Shown: positions 17,143 to 27,108, counted from the first letter of the stretch. The stretch: 64,000 nt of DNA from DATBLE01 sp963764565 (GCA_963764565.1 CAVXTD010000008.1:62001-126000); one strand, 5' to 3'. The notes: generated by a model not told the origin, from the sequence alone. Translations and numbers: made by a program.

Positions 17143-18503
17143 GTCCCGACGGCAACGCGGAGGACGGCGCCCTTCGCCGTCCCCACTGCAAGCCGGAAGT
17201 CCGTCGTTGCCGACACGGTCGCCTCGACCGAGAACGAACCGTCCGGCTCCGGCGTGACGGTCGGGCCCGCCTGCCAGTCGGGCGAGCCGGCGACACGCTG
17301 CTCGAGAGTGACGCCGTCTACTTGCTCGATCCGCCCGGTCAGGGTCACCGACGCTCCGGCTGTCGCTGTCCCGGCGGGTCGCGCAAGCGACAGGACGCCG
17401 ATGCGGATCCACGTCGAGCGCAGGCCGAGCGCCCGCCGGACGTCGCCGGCCGGCACGATCGCCTCGCCGTTTCGGCCGGTGACGAGAATCGACTTCGCCC
17501 GGCCCGAGGTGGGCACCGACTGGAGATCGAGGAGGCCGGGGATCCCGAGCTTCCTGCTCGCGCCCGCGCCTCCGACGACCACCGGACCCCACGTGTGGTA
17601 CGGCGACGCGGTGTCGTAGGGGTCGGGCACGGAGACGAGGTAGGGAGTCGGCTTCGAGCCCGCAAACACGTCGGTGAGCGCGGCCGTCCGCCCGCCGGAG
17701 CTGGAGAAGAAGAACGTCGTCGCGACCTTCCCGCGGTAGAGGAGCACCTGCTTCGCCGTCTCCGCGACGGCCCGATCGCCGATCGACGTCTCCGCCGCGA
17801 TCCCGCCGTACACCTGGTCGCGGGTGTCCGCGTAGACGTCGAAGGCGCTGCCGCGCACGTGCGAGAGCGCAAACGAGCGGGCCGCGACGGCCTGAGCCTT
17901 GATCGCCTCGAGCGGCCACGTCCTCGGCATCTCGCTCGAGACGACCCCGCGCACGTACTCGTCGAGGGCGACCGAGTTGACCACCGACAGGGTCTTTCCC
18001 GCCGCGGTGACGGTGAGCGTCCCGCGGAACGGGTGCGCCAGCCAGAGCGGGCTCTTCCCGGGCAGGAACGTCAGCGGGCCGGGAAGCGCTTCCGGCGGCC
18101 CGGCGGGATCGAGGGCCAGCAGGAGGCGCGCATCGAGCTGGTAGTTGCCGGCCGCCACGTCGTGCAGCGCTCCCCTCCCGTCCCTGACGCTGAACGCGTC
18201 AGGCGAGGAGACGACGATGGTCTGGGCTTCCTCGATCAGCAGCGCCTTGACCTGGCCGACGGGTGTGACCGCAAGCTTCGTGCCCGGGTAGTAGTGGGAG
18301 AGAATCCGGTCGTAGGTGACGCCGCGCTTCGCGTAGCCGTACGCCCCCCACTGGCTCATCCCGACGCCGTGCCCCCAGCCACGGCCGGTGAAGACGAACG
18401 TGCTGACGGTGACCGTGGCGGGCGCCGATTGTGTGCTGGCGCCGGCCGGGCCGAGCAGGGCGGCCAGGGAGACGAGCGCGAGCGCAAGGCGGCGACTGGG
18501 CAT
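17139..18503 (-). CDS. SpoIID/LytB-domain secreted protein
   Basis: ATG at 18503 gives a signal peptide (LALALVSLAALLGPAGAST) and a 454-residue protein. GRGWGHGVGMSQWGAYGYA and LDEYVRGVVSSEMP, AIKAQAVAARSFAL, YGG and FFFSSSGGRTA are the hallmarks of the SpoIID domain, a peptidoglycan lytic transglycosylase fold in sporulating firmicutes but widespread elsewhere. A C-terminal beta-sandwich (about 370-454, VTLTGRIEQVDGVTLEQRV) may bind the wall. Frame intact. No other sporulation genes are present, so a wall-remodelling role is more likely. Confidence 0.9.
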   Translation of the reverse strand: MPSRRLALALVSLAALLGPAGASTQSAPATVTVSTFVFTGRGWGHGVGMSQWGAYGYAKRGVTYDRILSHYYPGTKLAVTPVGQVKALLIEEAQTIVVSSPDAFSVRDGRGALHDVAAGNYQLDARLLLALDPAGPPEALPGPLTFLPGKSPLWLAHPFRGTLTVTAAGKTLSVVNSVALDEYVRGVVSSEMPRTWPLEAIKAQAVAARSFALSHVRGSAFDVYADTRDQVYGGIAAETSIGDRAVAETAKQVLLYRGKVATTFFFSSSGGRTAALTDVFAGSKPTPYLVSVPDPYDTASPYHTWGPVVVGGAGASRKLGIPGLLDLQSVPTSGRAKSILVTGRNGEAIVPAGDVRRALGLRSTWIRIGVLSLARPAGTATAGASVTLTGRIEQVDGVTLEQRVAGSPDWQAGPTVTPEPDGSFSVEATVSATTDFRLAVGTAKGAVLRVAVGT

Positions 18504-18596
18504 CAGCGGGCGGCGCACGACCGGAGGACCGGCAGGGAACTCAGGGTAGCTGAGTTCTTCACGGCGTTTCCCGCTCCTGCGGCTACGCTCCGGCCG

Positions 18597-19619
18597 ATGC
18601 GGGTCCTCGTCACCGGCGCGGCCGGCTTCATCGGCTCGAACTTCGTCAGGTACTGGCTCGAGAGCCATCCGGCCGACCATGTCGTCGCTTACGACCTGCT
18701 CACCTACGCGGGCAACCGGGAGAACCTCGACGACGTGGTCGACCGGATCGTCTTCGTCCACGGCGACATCGGCGACGCTGAGCTGGCGGAGCGCACGTTG
18801 CGCGACCAGCAGATCGAGGTGATCGTGAACTTCGCGGCCGAGTCGCACAACTCGCTCGCAGTCGTCGACCCCGGCCGCTTCTTCCGGACGAACGTGCTCG
18901 GCACGCAGACGCTCCTCGAGTCGGCGCGGCGGGTCGGCCTGAAGCGATTCCACCACGTCTCGACGTGCGAGGTCTACGGCGACCTGCCGCTCGACAGCGA
19001 CGACGTCTTTACCGAGGAGACGCCGTACCGGCCACGCACCCCGTACAACGCCTCGAAGGCCGCCGCCGACCATGCGGTGCGCGCCTACTACGAGACCTAT
19101 GGGCTGCCGGTGACGATCACGAACTGCTCGAACAACTACGGGCCGTACCAGTTCCCGGAGAAGGTGATCCCGCTGTTTGCGACCAACGCGCTCGACGACA
19201 CACCGCTTCCGCTGTACGAGTCTTCGCAGAACCGGCGCGAGTGGCTGCACGTAGACGACCATTGCCGCGCCGTGGAGCTCGTGCTCGAGCGCGGCCGGGT
19301 CGGTGAGACGTACAACGTCGGCTCCGGCGTCGAGCGGTCGGTCGAAGAGATCGCCGATGCCGTCCTCGACGCCCTCGGGAAGCCCCACGACCTGAAGTCG
19401 GTCGTGCCCGACCGCCCGGGCCACGACCGCCGCTACCTGCTCGACTCGTCGAAGATCCGCAGCGAGCTCGGCTGGCGCGACGAGATCACGTTCGAGGAGG
19501 GCCTGCCGGAGACGGTGAGCTGGTACGCCGAGCACCGCACCTGGTGGGAGCCGCTGAAGGAGCGGGCCCCCGTGGCCGAGGCCTCAGCCTGGCAGGAGCC
19601 GCTCGAGACAAGCACGTAG
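18597..19619 (+). CDS. rmlB: dTDP-glucose 4,6-dehydratase
   Basis: ATG at 18597; 340 residues. TGAAGFIGSNFVRYWLE binds NAD, YNASKAAADH is the YxxxK motif and NCSNNYGPYQFPEKVIP is diagnostic of RmlB. It makes dTDP-4-keto-6-deoxyglucose, step two of dTDP-rhamnose synthesis. The usual STDEVYG reads STCEVYG here: the Asp that acts as general acid in characterised enzymes is Cys, while Glu is kept. It lies opposite rmlACD and its 3' end overlaps rmlD by 36 bases, tail to tail. Frame intact. Confidence 0.92.
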   Translation: MRVLVTGAAGFIGSNFVRYWLESHPADHVVAYDLLTYAGNRENLDDVVDRIVFVHGDIGDAELAERTLRDQQIEVIVNFAAESHNSLAVVDPGRFFRTNVLGTQTLLESARRVGLKRFHHVSTCEVYGDLPLDSDDVFTEETPYRPRTPYNASKAAADHAVRAYYETYGLPVTITNCSNNYGPYQFPEKVIPLFATNALDDTPLPLYESSQNRREWLHVDDHCRAVELVLERGRVGETYNVGSGVERSVEEIADAVLDALGKPHDLKSVVPDRPGHDRRYLLDSSKIRSELGWRDEITFEEGLPETVSWYAEHRTWWEPLKERAPVAEASAWQEPLETST

Positions 19620-20370
19620 GCCGTCGCGCCAGTGCGGGAGGCGCGGCGTCTCGGGGTGCTCGGAGCGGAGAACGGAGTACGCCGGCCGGGGCGCAGGTCG
19701 CGCGAGCTCGGCGGTCGAGATCCGGCGCACCCGGCAGTCAAGACCGGCTTCTCCGAAGATCGCCTCGGCAAAGTCGGCCCACGTGCAGTCGCCGTCCGCG
19801 GTGACGTGGTAGAGGCCGTGCGGCAGCTCGAGCAGCTCGCGGGTCGCCCGGGCGAGATGTCCGACGTACGTCGGGGAGCCTCTCTGGTCATCGACGACCG
19901 CCACCTCGTCCCGCTCGGCGCCGAGCCCGAGCATCGTGCGAACGAAGTTGTCTCCCGTCGCACCGAACAGCCACGACGAGCGGACGATCCAGCCGGCACC
20001 GACCTCGCGCTCGCCGTCGAGCTTCGTACGACCGTAGACCGAGAGCGGGTTCGGGCGAATCCGATTCGACGTACGGCGACCGCTTGACGCCGTCGAAGAC
20101 GTAGTCCGTCGAGTAGTAGACGACCGGCGCACCGAGAGCGGCGACGTTGCGGGTGCCCGTCACGTTGACCGCAGCGGCCGCGTCCGGACGCTCTTCTGCG
20201 CCGTCGACGTTCGTCCACGCGGCCGTGTGCAGCACGAGGTCGAATGGACCCAGGCCCGTCGAGGGCTGCGTGATGTCCCACTCCTGCTCCGAGATCTGGT
20301 CGGGACGGATGTCCGCGAACTCGTCACCGAGCGCGGAGGCGAGCTGGCCCCCCGCTCCCGTGATCAGGAC
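19584..20370 (-). CDS. rmlD: dTDP-4-dehydrorhamnose reductase
   Basis: Reads VLITGAGGQLASALGDEF, VLHTAAWTNVDGAE and VVYYSTDYVFDG, then after one indel near 20055 NPLSVYGRTKLDGE, WIVRSSWLFG and DDQRGSPTYVGHLA. These are all RmlD motifs; about 262 residues. It reduces dTDP-4-keto-rhamnose to dTDP-rhamnose. There is no ATG, GTG or TTG at the expected place. A CTG at 20367 overlaps the rmlC stop by 4 bases (CTGA), but starting there would lose part of the first beta strand, so either the start codon is miscalled or another indel hides it. Last gene of rmlA-rmlC-rmlD. Confidence 0.85.
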
Positions 20371-20828
20371 GTGCCGGAATCTCTCGCCGAGAGGAGAGGC
20401 GATGACGTACTCCAGAGGTGGCTGACGCGTGGGTCGTTCCAGGGGATCCCATGCTCGTCGGGATCGGCCGGATCGTACTCCTCGGTGACGTGGTAACAGA
20501 ACAGAAGGTCGGTGAGCGCCTCGAACCCATGCGCATGCCTGCCCGGAATGTAGAGGGCGACCGGGTTCTCGTCGCCGATGTCCTCGGTGAACGTCTCGCC
20601 GGTCGTCCGATCGAGAACCACGACCCGTGCGGTGCCGCGCAGGCAGCAGAAGAGATCGTCCTGGCCCCGCTGATGGAAGTGGAGGCCGCGGATCACGCCC
20701 TGCCGCGAGAACGAGATGTTCGTTTGCCGGGTGCGCTTCGGCAGCAGGGACTCCCGCCTCATTTCCATCACCCATCCGCGGTCGTCCGGATAGCGCTCGA
20801 GCGGAAATCTGATCAGACCGTCGATCAT
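20364..20828 (-). CDS. rmlC: dTDP-4-dehydrorhamnose 3,5-epimerase family protein
   Basis: ATG at 20828 overlaps the rmlA stop (ATGA). The 154-residue cupin has RGLHFHQRGQDDLFCCLRG, LDRTTGETF and YIPGRHAHGFEAL, and ends after YDPADPDEHGIPWNDP, the RmlC-type C-terminus. It should epimerise C3 and C5 of dTDP-4-keto-6-deoxyglucose. The core differs somewhat from the classical HYQ/KLVRV pattern, so an altered sugar substrate is possible. Frame intact. Confidence 0.85.
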   Translation of the reverse strand: MIDGLIRFPLERYPDDRGWVMEMRRESLLPKRTRQTNISFSRQGVIRGLHFHQRGQDDLFCCLRGTARVVVLDRTTGETFTEDIGDENPVALYIPGRHAHGFEALTDLLFCYHVTEEYDPADPDEHGIPWNDPRVSHLWSTSSPLLSARDSGTS

Positions 20829-21568
20829 GCGTTGTTCGCTCCCCGGGCGCGGACGACGTCGTTGACGGCGTGGTAGGCCTCGATCGACTCGCCCGCGTCG
20901 CCCCAGAACCCCTCGAGCACGTCGTACTCGATCGTCCCCTGCTCGACGTACCAGTTGTTCACGTCGGTGATCTCGAGCTCCCCGCGACCCGACGGCCGGA
21001 GCGTCGGCAGCACGTCCCAGACCGTCTCGTCGTAGAAGTACACGCCGGTGACCGCATACTCGCTCGGCGGCGCCTCGGGTTTCTCGACGATCCGCGTGAT
21101 CCGGCCCGCGCCGTCCAACTCGGGGACACCGAGGTGGCGAAGGTGCTCCGGGTCGGGCTCGTGGGAGAGGAGGATGCGCGCGCCCTGTGGCTGGGCGGCG
21201 AACCGCTCCGCCGTCGGCCGGAACGTCCGCTCGAGCACGTTGTCGGCGAGCATCACGCAGGCGCGATCGCGGTCGACGAAGCGCTCCGCGAGCCCGAGCG
21301 CCTCGGCGATCCCGCCGGGCTTCTCCTGATAGGCGTAGAGGAGCTTGTCGATCCCGTACTCGTGGCCGTTGCCGAGCAGGCGGAAGAACTCACCCGCGTG
21401 CGTGCCGCCGGTGACCAGCATCAACTCGGCGATCCCGGCGCGAACGAGCGCCTCGATCGCATAGGAGACCATCGGCCGGTCGTAGACGGGCAGCAGGTGC
21501 TTGTTCGTGATCCGGGTCAGCGGATGGAGCCGAGACCCGGTCCCGCCGGCGAGGACAACTCCTTTCAC
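20825..21568 (-). CDS. rmlA: Glucose-1-phosphate thymidylyltransferase
   Basis: GTG at 21568 gives KGVVLAGGTGSRLHPLTR, the nucleotidyltransferase signature, followed by NKHLLPVYDRPMVSYAIEAL, IVEKPEAPPSEYAVTGVYFYD and RGELEITDVNNWYVEQG. About 247 residues, the short RmlA class lacking the C-terminal dimer extension of the E. coli type. It makes dTDP-glucose from glucose-1-phosphate and dTTP. First gene of an overlapping rmlA-rmlC-rmlD operon, with rmlB opposite. Frame intact. Confidence 0.92.
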   Translation of the reverse strand: MKGVVLAGGTGSRLHPLTRITNKHLLPVYDRPMVSYAIEALVRAGIAELMLVTGGTHAGEFFRLLGNGHEYGIDKLLYAYQEKPGGIAEALGLAERFVDRDRACVMLADNVLERTFRPTAERFAAQPQGARILLSHEPDPEHLRHLGVPELDGAGRITRIVEKPEAPPSEYAVTGVYFYDETVWDVLPTLRPSGRGELEITDVNNWYVEQGTIEYDVLEGFWGDAGESIEAYHAVNDVVRARGANNA

Positions 21569-21669
21569 GACGCTCGCTCGCGGTTGAAGGCCTCGCCGCC
21601 GCGACCGACCCGGCGGGCGCGGCCCACCACCGCCGGCCGCGAGCACGCCGGTTCTTGGGGAAGGGGGCC

Positions 21670-21731
21670 CACGGGGGAAACCGGCCGTTTCCCCCGTGGA
21701 GCGAGCAGGCGGCGGAGCGCCGCGAGCGTCA
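21670..21731. repeat. Two-part palindromic repeat, copy 2
   Basis: CACGGGGGAAAC (21670-21681) and GTTTCCCCCGTG (21687-21698) form a perfect 12-bp stem around CGGCC. A second part, AGCGAGCAGGCGGCGGAGCG, resembles that of copy 1 at 11526. It lies between the 5' end of rmlA and the 3' end of the FHA gene and probably terminates the latter. Confidence 0.55.
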
Positions 21732-22322
21732 TATCCATCCTCGCTGGCGGGCGATCTTGCAGAGGGCTCGGCGCTTCGCGTAGGGAGAGCCCTCCGTCAG
21801 TCCCGCCTTCGCATACGCGCGGCGGAGTGCGGCCTTCACCGTCTCGGTGGCGCCCGGCGTCCCCAGGCGGGCGGCGATCTCCTCGTTCGTCGGCAGCTCG
21901 TCCAGCGATCCGCCCGCGAGCCAGGCCGAGCAGAGCGCCTCGACCACCTGTCGCTGAAACGGCGACAGCGGGCGGCTCATCGCCGGCGGTCCCGTCTGGA
22001 GGGCGGAGGTCACCTCGGGGTCGATGAGCGAGTCCGGGGCCGAGAAGACCACGCTCTCGGCGCCGAGCCCGATTCGATCGCCGTGACGGAGCGGCACCTT
22101 CGCGCCCGCCTGGATCCGGCTGCCGTTCAGAAGCGTCCCGTTGAAGCTGCCACGGTCCTCGAGAAACCAGCGGTCGCCCTCCGACGAGATGACCACGTGG
22201 TGCCGGCTCACCGTCGGCTTCTCGATGGCGAGGTCGTTGTCTTCGGCGCGCCCGATCGTGAACTCGGGCGTGAGCTCGCGCTCGCTGCCGTCTGGAAGGA
22301 TCACACCGGCCGTTGAGGCCAC
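21729..22322 (-). CDS. FHA-domain protein with C-terminal helix-turn-helix-like region
   Basis: GTG at 22322 is chosen because it starts just before the FHA domain and leaves a 25-base gap to the upstream MMPL gene; a GTG at 22379 would overlap it. VILPDGSERELTPEFTIGRA, KPTVSRHHVVI and DRGSFNGTLLNG are the FHA phosphothreonine-binding motifs (about residues 5-95). The second half (SPFQRQVVEALCSAW, TNEEIAARLG, ETVKAALRRAYAKAGL) looks like a LuxR-type HTH. It could read out the Ser/Thr kinases of this genome at DNA (inference). Frame intact. Confidence 0.82.
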   Translation of the reverse strand: MASTAGVILPDGSERELTPEFTIGRAEDNDLAIEKPTVSRHHVVISSEGDRWFLEDRGSFNGTLLNGSRIQAGAKVPLRHGDRIGLGAESVVFSAPDSLIDPEVTSALQTGPPAMSRPLSPFQRQVVEALCSAWLAGGSLDELPTNEEIAARLGTPGATETVKAALRRAYAKAGLTEGSPYAKRRALCKIARQRGWI

Positions 22323-22347
22323 GGCGGAACTTCTACCACGCTCGGGC

Positions 22348-24518
22348 TCAGGGAACCCGAAGCGGCGACGGGTTGACACGGACGAGACTGGCGATTCGCG
22401 GCGGCAGCCACCAGTTGTAGCGACCCATGATCGCCATCATCGAAGGGACGAGAAGCGCGCGAACGACGGTCGCATCGAGAAAGATCCCGACCGCGAGACC
22501 GGCGCCGAACTCCTGGAGGCCGACGATGCTCCCCGCCATGAAGCCCGAGAAGGCGGCAACCATGATCATTGCGGCCGCGGTGACGATCCGGCCGGTGCGC
22601 TCCAGGCCGATTGCGACCGCACGCCCATTGTCATGGGTCTCGTCCCACGCCTCGCGCATGCGGCTGACGAGAAAGACCTCGTAGTCCATCGAGAGGCCGA
22701 AGAGCATGGCGAAGAGGAAGATCGGGATCCAGCCCTCGATCTGCGGGAACTGGTAGAGGCCGAGCACATCCCTGCCGACGCCGAAGCGGAACAGGACGAC
22801 GAGAGCGCCGTAGCTGGCACCGACCGAGAGCAGGTTGAGCAGCACGGCCTTCAGCGGCAGGAACAGCGAGCGAAAGGCACGCATCAGCAGCAGGTAGGTG
22901 AGTGCGAGCACCGCCAGCACGAGCCACGGAAAGACACCGTAGGCGCGGGTCAGAAAGTCGACGCCCTGAGGCGGTGCGCCACCGGCCTTGACCTGCACGC
23001 CGGCCGGGAAGCCGGCGCCGGGGATCAGCTCGTTCCGTAGTCGGTGAACGAAGCTCTGCGCCTCCTGCGAGCCGTACTCGTGGCGGGTTGCAACGATCAC
23101 CTGTGCATAGCGTGCGGTCGCGTCGACGAAGCGGCCGGCGTCGAAGTAGTAGGCGACCGCCACCTCCGGATCGTGCTGGATCTCGAGGACGAGCCGCCCG
23201 ATCGCCGTCTGGACCGCGGGCTCTCGCACCCCGGCCGGCTTGCCGGTGTCGACGAGCACCTGAGCAGGGGCAATCGCCCCCGGCCCGAGCGCTTGCTCGA
23301 GCACGCTCAGGCCGCGAACCGACTGCGGGTACTGCGGGATGCCCGCGGTCGCGCCCGGCGTCAGCTGAAGCCAGAAGGCGGGAATCGCGGCCGCAAGCAG
23401 GAGCGCGGCGACAACCGTCACGTACCGCCACTTGCGGCGCATGATCGAGCGGGCCAGGCGCGCCCAGAAGCCGTGCTCGACGTCGTCGGTCCGCGCAGAG
23501 GCCCGGACGCGCCGGCGCAGGAGCGCCGCCACCGCTGCTCGGCGCGTTCCGCGGCGGCCGTAGATCGACAGCAATGCAGGCTGGAGCGTCGCCGCGGCGA
23601 GGATCGAGACGATCGGGAGCAGGAACCCGCCGACGCCGATCGCGCGCATGAACGGCAGAGGCATGAACAGCAGCAGGGCGAGACCGATCGCGACCGTCGC
23701 CCCCGAGAAGATCACGGCGCGGCCGGCGGTCTGCATCGTGCGCACGACTGCAGCCTCCACCTCGAGCCCGCGACCGAGCTCCTCGCGGAAGCGGTAGACG
23801 ATCAGCAGCGAGTAGTCGATCGCGATCCCGAGCCCGATCAGGAAGACGAGATTCGTCACGTACGTCGGCATCGTCATGTAGTGCGCGACCACGTAGACGA
23901 TTCCGAGCGTCGTGAAGACGGTGCTCGCCGCGAAGAGGAACGGGATCGTCACCGCCCACGACAGCCCGAACACGAGCAAAGCACTAGGAGGGCGATCGGC
24001 AGCGCGATCGACTCGCCCTTTCGGAGATCCTGGTTGAAGATCGGGTCGAGATCGTTCTGGATCGCCGGCGCGCCGGTGACGTACGCGCTCGTCCCGGCCG
24101 GACGCCCGATCGCCTTGACGAGGTCGTCTGCGTGGTTCTTTGCCTCGGCGAGGTTCAGCGTCGAGACCACGTTTCCGTAGAGGACGTGCGGCCCGGCTGC
24201 CTCGAGCGCCGTGCCTCTCCCGCCCGGAACGGCCGCGGCAGCATCGTTGACGACGCGCTGGAGGCGGGCCCTCAGAGCGGGGCTCGCCGAGCTCGCGACG
24301 CGGAAGACAACGGTGAACGCTCCGTCACTTCGGTCGCCGAAATGCTCTTGGAGCACGTTGCGCACGTACTCGGAATCGGTGCCCGGGACGCTGAAGACGT
24401 TCGACTGGAGCGCAGAGAGCCGGCCGGAGGCCCAGCCGCCGGCGATCAGCACGAAGAGCCAGGCGATCACGATCGGCCAGCGCAGCCGGATCGCCGCCCT
24501 CGTCCAGGCTTCGACCAT
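22348..24518 (-). CDS. MMPL/RND-family membrane transporter
   Basis: ATG at 24518, one base after the stop of the upstream lipoprotein gene. About 723 codons: one N-terminal helix (IVIAWLFVLIAGGWAS), an external domain, a first helix bundle with IGLGIAIDYSLLIVYRFREEL, a second external domain and a second bundle with AMLFGLSMDYEVFLVSRMRE. These two GxxxDY(S/E)L segments are the MMPL hallmark. One indel near 23970 breaks the frame in the second helix (LPIALLVL to LVFGLSWAVTIPFLF). Members export lipids or drugs by proton motive force; the substrate is unknown. The lipoprotein upstream may be its partner. Confidence 0.88.
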
Positions 24519-24519
24519 G

Positions 24520-25069
24520 TCAGCCGCCGCCGGTGCTGCGCAGCCTGAAGCTCGAGACGAGCCGGTCACAGGCCGGAGGTGCACCGTCCTGCTTGCGCCA
24601 GCGGCAGGTGAGCAGGTACTCGCGCTTGCCGCGGAACACAAACGTCAGCCGGTCGACCAGCTCGCCGTGATCGATCTCGTACTGGCGAACTTTTCCGCCC
24701 GACGCGGTGATCGTCCGCTTGGAGCCGACCGTGCCGTGCAGCCGGCCGGCGAGGGTCCCTGCGACACGGTCGAGCTCGCCGATCACCCGCGGAAAGAGCG
24801 CTGGCCGGTACGCACGCACAAGCGGCAGCACCGTGACCGAGACGAGCGTGGCCACATCGCGCTTGGCGACGGTGGCGCGCGCCGCAGCCGTCACCGTCCA
24901 GGCGGACGGGGCCCGAAACGTGAAGCCGTCGCCGCTGACGAGCCGTCCGCTCTCCGCCGGCTTCGCGGCGCCTCCCCTCCCCGCCTCCGCCGCCGCATCC
25001 CCCGACGAGAGCCGCGAGCACGGCGCCGACTAGGACTGCTCGTATCGTCGGATGACGCTGGGGGTACAC
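24520..25069 (-). CDS. Small lipoprotein coupled to the MMPL transporter
   Basis: A GTG at 25069 gives a short N-region then AVLVGAVLAALVGGC, a lipoprotein signal with Cys near residue 23 followed by a Gly run. After one indel between about 24895 and 24960 the frame continues TAAARATVAKRDVATLVSV, LVRAYRPALFPRVIGELD and LTFVFRGKREYLLTCRW. About 180 residues. I recognise no named family; it resembles PsbP/LpqN-like small lipoproteins. It abuts the MMPL gene (one-base gap), so joint function is likely. Confidence 0.7.
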
Positions 25070-25106
25070 TCGGAGCCGATAGCGACGATCGAAAGGACGG
25101 GCCGAT

Positions 25107-25538
25107 ATGCCCAATGCCAAGGACAAGGTGGCCGATGTGGCTGGTACTGCGAAACCTTACGTGGAGCGCGCACTGCACGACGCAGAGCTCCGCGAGCACG
25201 TCAAGCAGGCCTATTCCGCCGCGCGCTCGATCTACGACGGACTGATCGGTCCTCGCGGCGTGACCGGCCTGGCCACCAGGGTGGCGAGCGACAGTGACGT
25301 CCACGACAACCTGCGCACGGCTGTCGCCGAGCTCCGCCAGGCAGCCAACCGTCTACAGGGAGGGCACCGCGCGCGCCGTTCCGGCCGGAAGCTGCTGCTC
25401 TTCGCCGGTGTCGCTGCCGGCGTGCTGTTCAACCCGGTGACCGGACCGGAGACCCGCCGCTGGGTCAAGGACAAGCTCTTCGGAGGCGACGAGCCCGGCT
25501 TCGACGGTCCGCCCTCTTCCGACAACGGCACGACCTAG
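25107..25538 (+). CDS. Small predicted membrane-associated protein of unknown function
   Basis: ATG at 25107 with GAAAGGAC at 25091-25098 as SD. 143 residues: an amphipathic helical N-terminal half (AKPYVERALHDAELREHVKQ), a hydrophobic helix at about 95-112 (LLLFAGVAAGVLFNP), then WVKDKLFGG and an acidic tail. The pattern resembles YtxH-like stress proteins but no motif settles it. Only 37 bases separate its start from the divergent lipoprotein gene, so the promoters must overlap. Frame intact. Confidence 0.7.
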   Translation: MPNAKDKVADVAGTAKPYVERALHDAELREHVKQAYSAARSIYDGLIGPRGVTGLATRVASDSDVHDNLRTAVAELRQAANRLQGGHRARRSGRKLLLFAGVAAGVLFNPVTGPETRRWVKDKLFGGDEPGFDGPPSSDNGTT

Positions 25539-25544
25539 CTCAGA

Positions 25545-27099
25545 CTAGGCGCGATCGAGCAGGGGAAGCGGCGACGGCAGCTGCGCGACGGGCGGCACGG
25601 TCACGTCGACTGTCGCCGGCGCGGTCATCGCCCGCCGGAGCGAGCCCGGCTCGAGGCCGTTCGCGGTCGAGATGTCGCTCGACTCGAGCAGGATCGCGCC
25701 CGGAGTGGGCGCGGCCGACACCTCGGCTGCAGGCGTGGCGTAGGGAACGGCGGGGAGGATTCGTACGTCCTCGAGCCGCTTCCACCCGTCGAGATAGCGC
25801 GTCGGGTTGACCGCCCCGTCGTAGCCCAGAAAGAGCAGTGAGACCGGGTGTACCTCGAAGTGGAGGTGGAACGGCGTGCCCTGCGGCGTCGCCGGTGTTG
25901 CCGACGAAGCCGAGCACGTCGCCCGCCCGCACGTGCCGCCCGTTCACCGCCAGGCTCGTATATGCGGAGAGATGCGCGTAGTAGAACTCGTTTCCGCCGC
26001 TGTCGCGAAGCCACAGTCGGTAGCCGCCGACGTCGTTCCAGCCGACGGAGAAGACCGTTCCGTCGGCAACGGCAAGGAGTGGGGCGCCCAGCGGCGCGAA
26101 GATGTCGTCCCCGTGATGCCAGCCGCCTGAGACGTCGCCGCGTGGCGCGCCGAATGTGTCGCCGTAGGCGGAGGGCCCGTAGACCGGGAATACGTAGCCG
26201 CCGGCGGTCAGCTCCGGGGTCACGGTCGGCGCCAGCTCGACGGGACGCGTCCGGCGTTGCTTCGGCTGCCGCCCGTCCCGAGCCTTCGCGGCGGGCGAAG
26301 AGCCGATGCCGACCAGCGGCACGGTGAACCGGGGTCGCGCGACTGCCCGCGGCTGTACCGCGGTCGTGGTGGCCGTGGTGGTCGTCGTGGTCGTCGTGGT
26401 CGTCGTGGTCGTCGTGGTCGTGGTGGTCGTCGTGGCCGCGGGCGGCTCGGCCGGCGGACGAGCGAGCGCGTCGGCGTAGGCAATCCGGATCGCGCTTCCG
26501 GCGGGAAGCCCGCCGTGAGCGACATCGAGATGGACGACGAGCGCCGTCAACGTCCCTCGCCACGAAGGCCGTGCTGGCGGCCCCGGTTTCGCCGCCTGAC
26601 CGAGAACGGTGACGAAGCCCCAATCTCCGAGCGGGATCCGCATGTTCGGGCCCAGGTCGGGGGCGGGGACGCCGAGAAGAACCAGATTCGTCACGGCCGA
26701 GCCGGAGAAGTCACCGACCGCCCCGGCTGAGGTCGCGGACGCACGCACCTCGTCGGCCGTGATCTCACCGCCGAAGAGCGACAGCTGCGAGACGTCGGTC
26801 TGCACGGCGGCAGTTCCGTCGGCGTCGCTCGCCGAAGCGTTCACAGACGTCCACGCCGTCGAGACGATCGAGCCGTCCTCGGGATAGAGGAACGGGGCGC
26901 GCTCGCCGTTCGTGAGCGGCGGGGCGACCTGGTTCGGCGTCGATGCGATCACGGTCTGATCGGCCGCAACGATCCGCACGGCGATACCTTCGGCGGTGGC
27001 GGGGGAGCCGAGCGCGATCGGGGGCGCCGCAGCGGCGGCTCCACCGAGCACCAGGCCCGAGCAGGCAAGAGCCAGGGCGAGAGGAAGATGCACCCTCAC
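25545..27099 (-). CDS. Secreted M23-family peptidoglycan endopeptidase with poly-Thr linker
   Basis: GTG at 27099 gives a signal peptide (LALALACSGLVLGGAAA). An N-terminal domain of about 200 residues is followed by a run of about 20 threonines, a basic stretch, then the M23 (LytM) domain: YVFPVYG, GGWHHGDDIFAPLGAPL (Zn His and Asp), NEFYYAHLS and, after one indel near 25885, HLHFEVHP (HxH motif). With the frame corrected the protein ends LPLLDRA at 25545; about 517 residues. It likely cleaves peptide cross-links in the wall. The TauE-like genes upstream are unrelated. Confidence 0.87.
26364..26436 (-). repeat. Trinucleotide microsatellite encoding the poly-Thr linker
   Basis: Alternating ACG and ACC codons on the minus strand (GTCGTGGTCGTCGTGGTC on the plus) give about 20 threonines, one alanine and three more threonines between the two domains of the M23 protein. 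Such a tract can change length by slippage in steps of whole codons. Confidence 0.75.
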
Positions 27100-27108
27100 G
27101 TCACCCCA

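Noticed and set aside
17139..18503. SpoIID as a sign of endospore formation
   Set aside because: SpoIID domains are widespread in non-sporulating bacteria and no other sporulation gene is present.
26364..26436. Possible CRISPR-like or tandem-repeat array
   Set aside because: The repeat unit is three bases in phase with a coding frame; there are no spacers.
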